From DASQPR01 sp035713725 (GTDB taxonomy: Bacteria > Actinomycetota > Actinomycetes > Mycobacteriales > Micromonosporaceae): a stretch of DNA of 16,332 bases. The stretch spans positions 1 to 16,332 of the forward strand of contig DASTMZ010000009.1 of NCBI GenBank assembly GCA_035713725.1. The letters are read 5' to 3'. Below the pieces are notes generated by a model. That model made no database searches and was not told where the DNA came from. It was given only the letters and a program-made list of their open reading frames with translations. Positions within the stretch are counted from its first letter, which is position 1, and every line of letters starts with the position of its first letter. The position numbers were made by a program, and so were the translations under genes. Positions 15,434-16,332 of this stretch are shown piece by piece.

Positions 15434-15622
15434 TTGGGATCTAGAGAGGCTGTCGGTTTCGTGCCATGCACAGAAGGTCGTCGAGATCAGACCCTTCGAC
15501 GAGAAAGTCTCGAGACTGTCGCGGACTCGGACTGCTGTGCCGCTCTGAGTGGACGGATCGAGCTTGCATCCGTCGAGCAACGGGCCACCGATCTCCTGCT
15601 GCAGGGCCGGTACCGAGATTGA
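15434..15622 (+). CDS. Possible small hypothetical protein or gene remnant
   Basis: An open frame of 62 codons starts from a TTG at 15434 with no ribosome site; a GTG further in is an alternative start. The first half has poor codon composition. The second half, from ESLETVADSDCC to VEQRATDLLLQGRYRD, has more normal G/C-ended codons and a plausible helix. It ends 14 bases before the next gene. I recognise no family. It may be the tail of a decayed gene. Confidence 0.2.
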   Translation: MGSREAVGFVPCTEGRRDQTLRRESLETVADSDCCAALSGRIELASVEQRATDLLLQGRYRD

Positions 15623-15636
15623 ACCATTGAGCCGAA

Positions 15637-15975
15637 ATGATCGTTGTGCGCATAGATAAGTTCGACCCGGCGTACGCGGCGTCATGGCCGTGTTCGTCAC
15701 TCGGTTCCTGGCTCATCACGCAAGAGAAGCTCGACACGTTCGGCGCGATCGGCGATGTGCTCGCCGTGGTGTCGAACAACACCGTTGTTGCAGTCTTCGA
15801 AATCGCCGGCCACTGCCGGGACGTGCACACTCGACGCGTCGCGTTCTGGGTGGTGCCGTCATCGAGTTGGAGTCACTTGATCGGCAATCCGAACCCGGCG
15901 TCTCCTTGGGGAACGCGATTTTCACGGTGGCCAGTTAAATTCGTGGAAACTGAAATGCTCGGTCGAGCAGATTGA
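15637..15975 (+). CDS. Hypothetical protein, possibly PUA/EVE-like
   Basis: This is a 112-residue protein with good G/C-ended codon usage, so probably a real gene, though the ATG has no Shine-Dalgarno sequence. I do not firmly recognise it. The pattern is GAIGDVLAVVSNNTVVAVFE (about 37-56), then a short loop and RRVAFWVVP, then a segment with LIGNPNPASPWGTRF and WPVKFVET. A strand-strand-Phe layout ending in a (N/W)PV-(K/R)-(F/Y)-V tail is reminiscent of small PUA-like proteins that read modified bases or RNA. The resemblance is from memory and weak. There is no signal peptide or membrane helix. It stands alone between a poorly coding stretch and the nrdJ end. Confidence 0.45.
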   Translation: MIVVRIDKFDPAYAASWPCSSLGSWLITQEKLDTFGAIGDVLAVVSNNTVVAVFEIAGHCRDVHTRRVAFWVVPSSSWSHLIGNPNPASPWGTRFSRWPVKFVETEMLGRAD

Positions 15976-16059
15976 CCTTGACCGAGGTCGACGTTGAGCC
16001 GACGGGCCTTCCACAGCGCGATGAGCGGCACAAAACGCGTATTCCATCTCCGCCATCAT

Positions 16060-16093
16060 CCGGGTAGGTCTGGTTTGGGCGAGACCTACCCGG
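16060..16093. terminator. Strong 12-bp inverted repeat downstream of nrdJ
   Basis: CCGGGTAGGTCT (16060-16071) and AGACCTACCCGG (16082-16093) are perfectly complementary around a 10-nt loop. The repeat lies about 110 bases past the nrdJ stop on the minus strand and about 85 bases past the plus-strand gene ending at 15975. There is no T-run. A bidirectional terminator is most likely; a binding or recombination site is possible. Confidence 0.6.
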
Positions 16094-16204
16094 GTGACTT
16101 AGCGTCCGGTGCCGTTGACTAGTACGCCATCCGTGACGACTCGATCGGCCCGTTCAACGTCGCGCACGTCCAACGGTCTACATGTGTGGCGACTACGGCG
16201 TGAC
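16094..16204. other. Short interval between the inverted repeat and nrdJ
   Basis: No gene is supported. Open frames here are out of register with nrdJ and have no start or family-like sequence. It is probably the nrdJ 3' untranslated region. Confidence 0.4.
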
Positions 16205-16330
16205 CTAGCTGCAGCCGCTCGTCGAGCCGCATCCCTCGCAGACGTAGCAGCTGCCGGCCGGACGCATCTTCGTACCGCATGTGAAGCACAACGGTGCGTC
16301 GGCGCCCTTACCCTGCACGAGCTCGGCAAG
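16205..16330 (-). CDS. nrdJ: Vitamin B12-dependent ribonucleotide reductase NrdJ, C-terminal end only
   Basis: The last 41 residues of class II ribonucleotide reductase are encoded here. The enzyme uses adenosylcobalamin to make deoxyribonucleotides. The gene runs off the right edge of the window, and the frame is set by the visible tail: AELVQGKGADAPLCFTCGTK, then MRPAGSCYVCEGCGSTSGCS and a TAG at 16205-16207. The four cysteines in CxxC and CxxC (CFTC, CYVC), plus the terminal Cys residues, form the C-terminal metal-ribbon/redox tail typical of actinobacterial NrdJ. There is no in-frame start inside the window. In many actinobacteria nrdJ lies with nrdR and lexA in the same neighbourhood as sigA, which fits its place here. 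Confidence 0.9.
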   Translation of the reverse strand, partial: LAELVQGKGADAPLCFTCGTKMRPAGSCYVCEGCGSTSGCS

Positions 16331-16332
16331 CT

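Noticed and set aside
15441..15830. 129-codon minus-strand frame in the small-gene region
   Set aside because: Codon composition favours the plus-strand frame at 15637, and the minus product has no protein-like pattern.
16099..16329. 76-codon minus-strand frame at the right edge
   Set aside because: It is out of frame with the unmistakable NrdJ tail and is Arg/Ala-rich.

Overview
The window is high-GC DNA from an actinomycete (Actinomycetota). The evidence is the near-canonical mycobacterial/streptomycete-type SigA C-terminus, several families largely confined to actinobacteria (DUF7455, DUF3039, DUF3099, the TIGR03252-type HhH-GPD protein, actinobacterial GPP34), a mycosin with ESX/type VII partners, and a B12-dependent ribonucleotide reductase tail. 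I cannot name the genus from the sequence.

Left part (1 to about 7060) is ordinary actinobacterial backbone. It holds the 3' end of the primary sigma factor gene sigA, a gene-free stretch of about 590 bp, a small DUF7455 zinc-binding protein, a strong bidirectional hairpin, then DUF3039 and an unknown three-helix membrane protein on the minus strand. A psuG-pfkB pair for pseudouridine breakdown follows, overlapping by ATGA. Then come minus-strand genes for a DUF3099 membrane protein, a TPR protein and an HhH-GPD DNA glycosylase-like protein. The extreme right edge (16205 to 16332, minus strand) carries the last 41 codons of vitamin B12-dependent ribonucleotide reductase NrdJ, which also belongs to the backbone.

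Between these, about 7.1 to 16.2 kb is accessory DNA with visibly more A/T-ended codons, clearest in the mycosin gene. It starts with a tight three-gene operon: a WXG100-like protein, a PPE/EspB-like protein and a mycosin protease. No ESX membrane channel genes (eccB, eccC, eccD, eccE) are in the window. Next is a promoter region with two palindromes, then an intact copper amine oxidase, a convergent hairpin terminator, and an APC-family permease on the opposite strand. A divergent GPP34 (GOLPH3-like) gene follows, sharing overlapping promoters with the permease. Last is a poorly coding stretch with one or two small unknown genes, one of them possibly PUA/EVE-like.

Functional reading: the amine oxidase and permease could together take up and oxidise amines, although they are convergent and so separately controlled. 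The orphan type VII cassette probably makes secreted substrates plus their processing protease, and would depend on a secretion channel encoded elsewhere. The cassette is the most interesting item: the mycosin lacks the usual cysteines, and the PPE-like partner has a long disordered middle ending in a conserved-looking Trp/GVP/HDPGPG tail.
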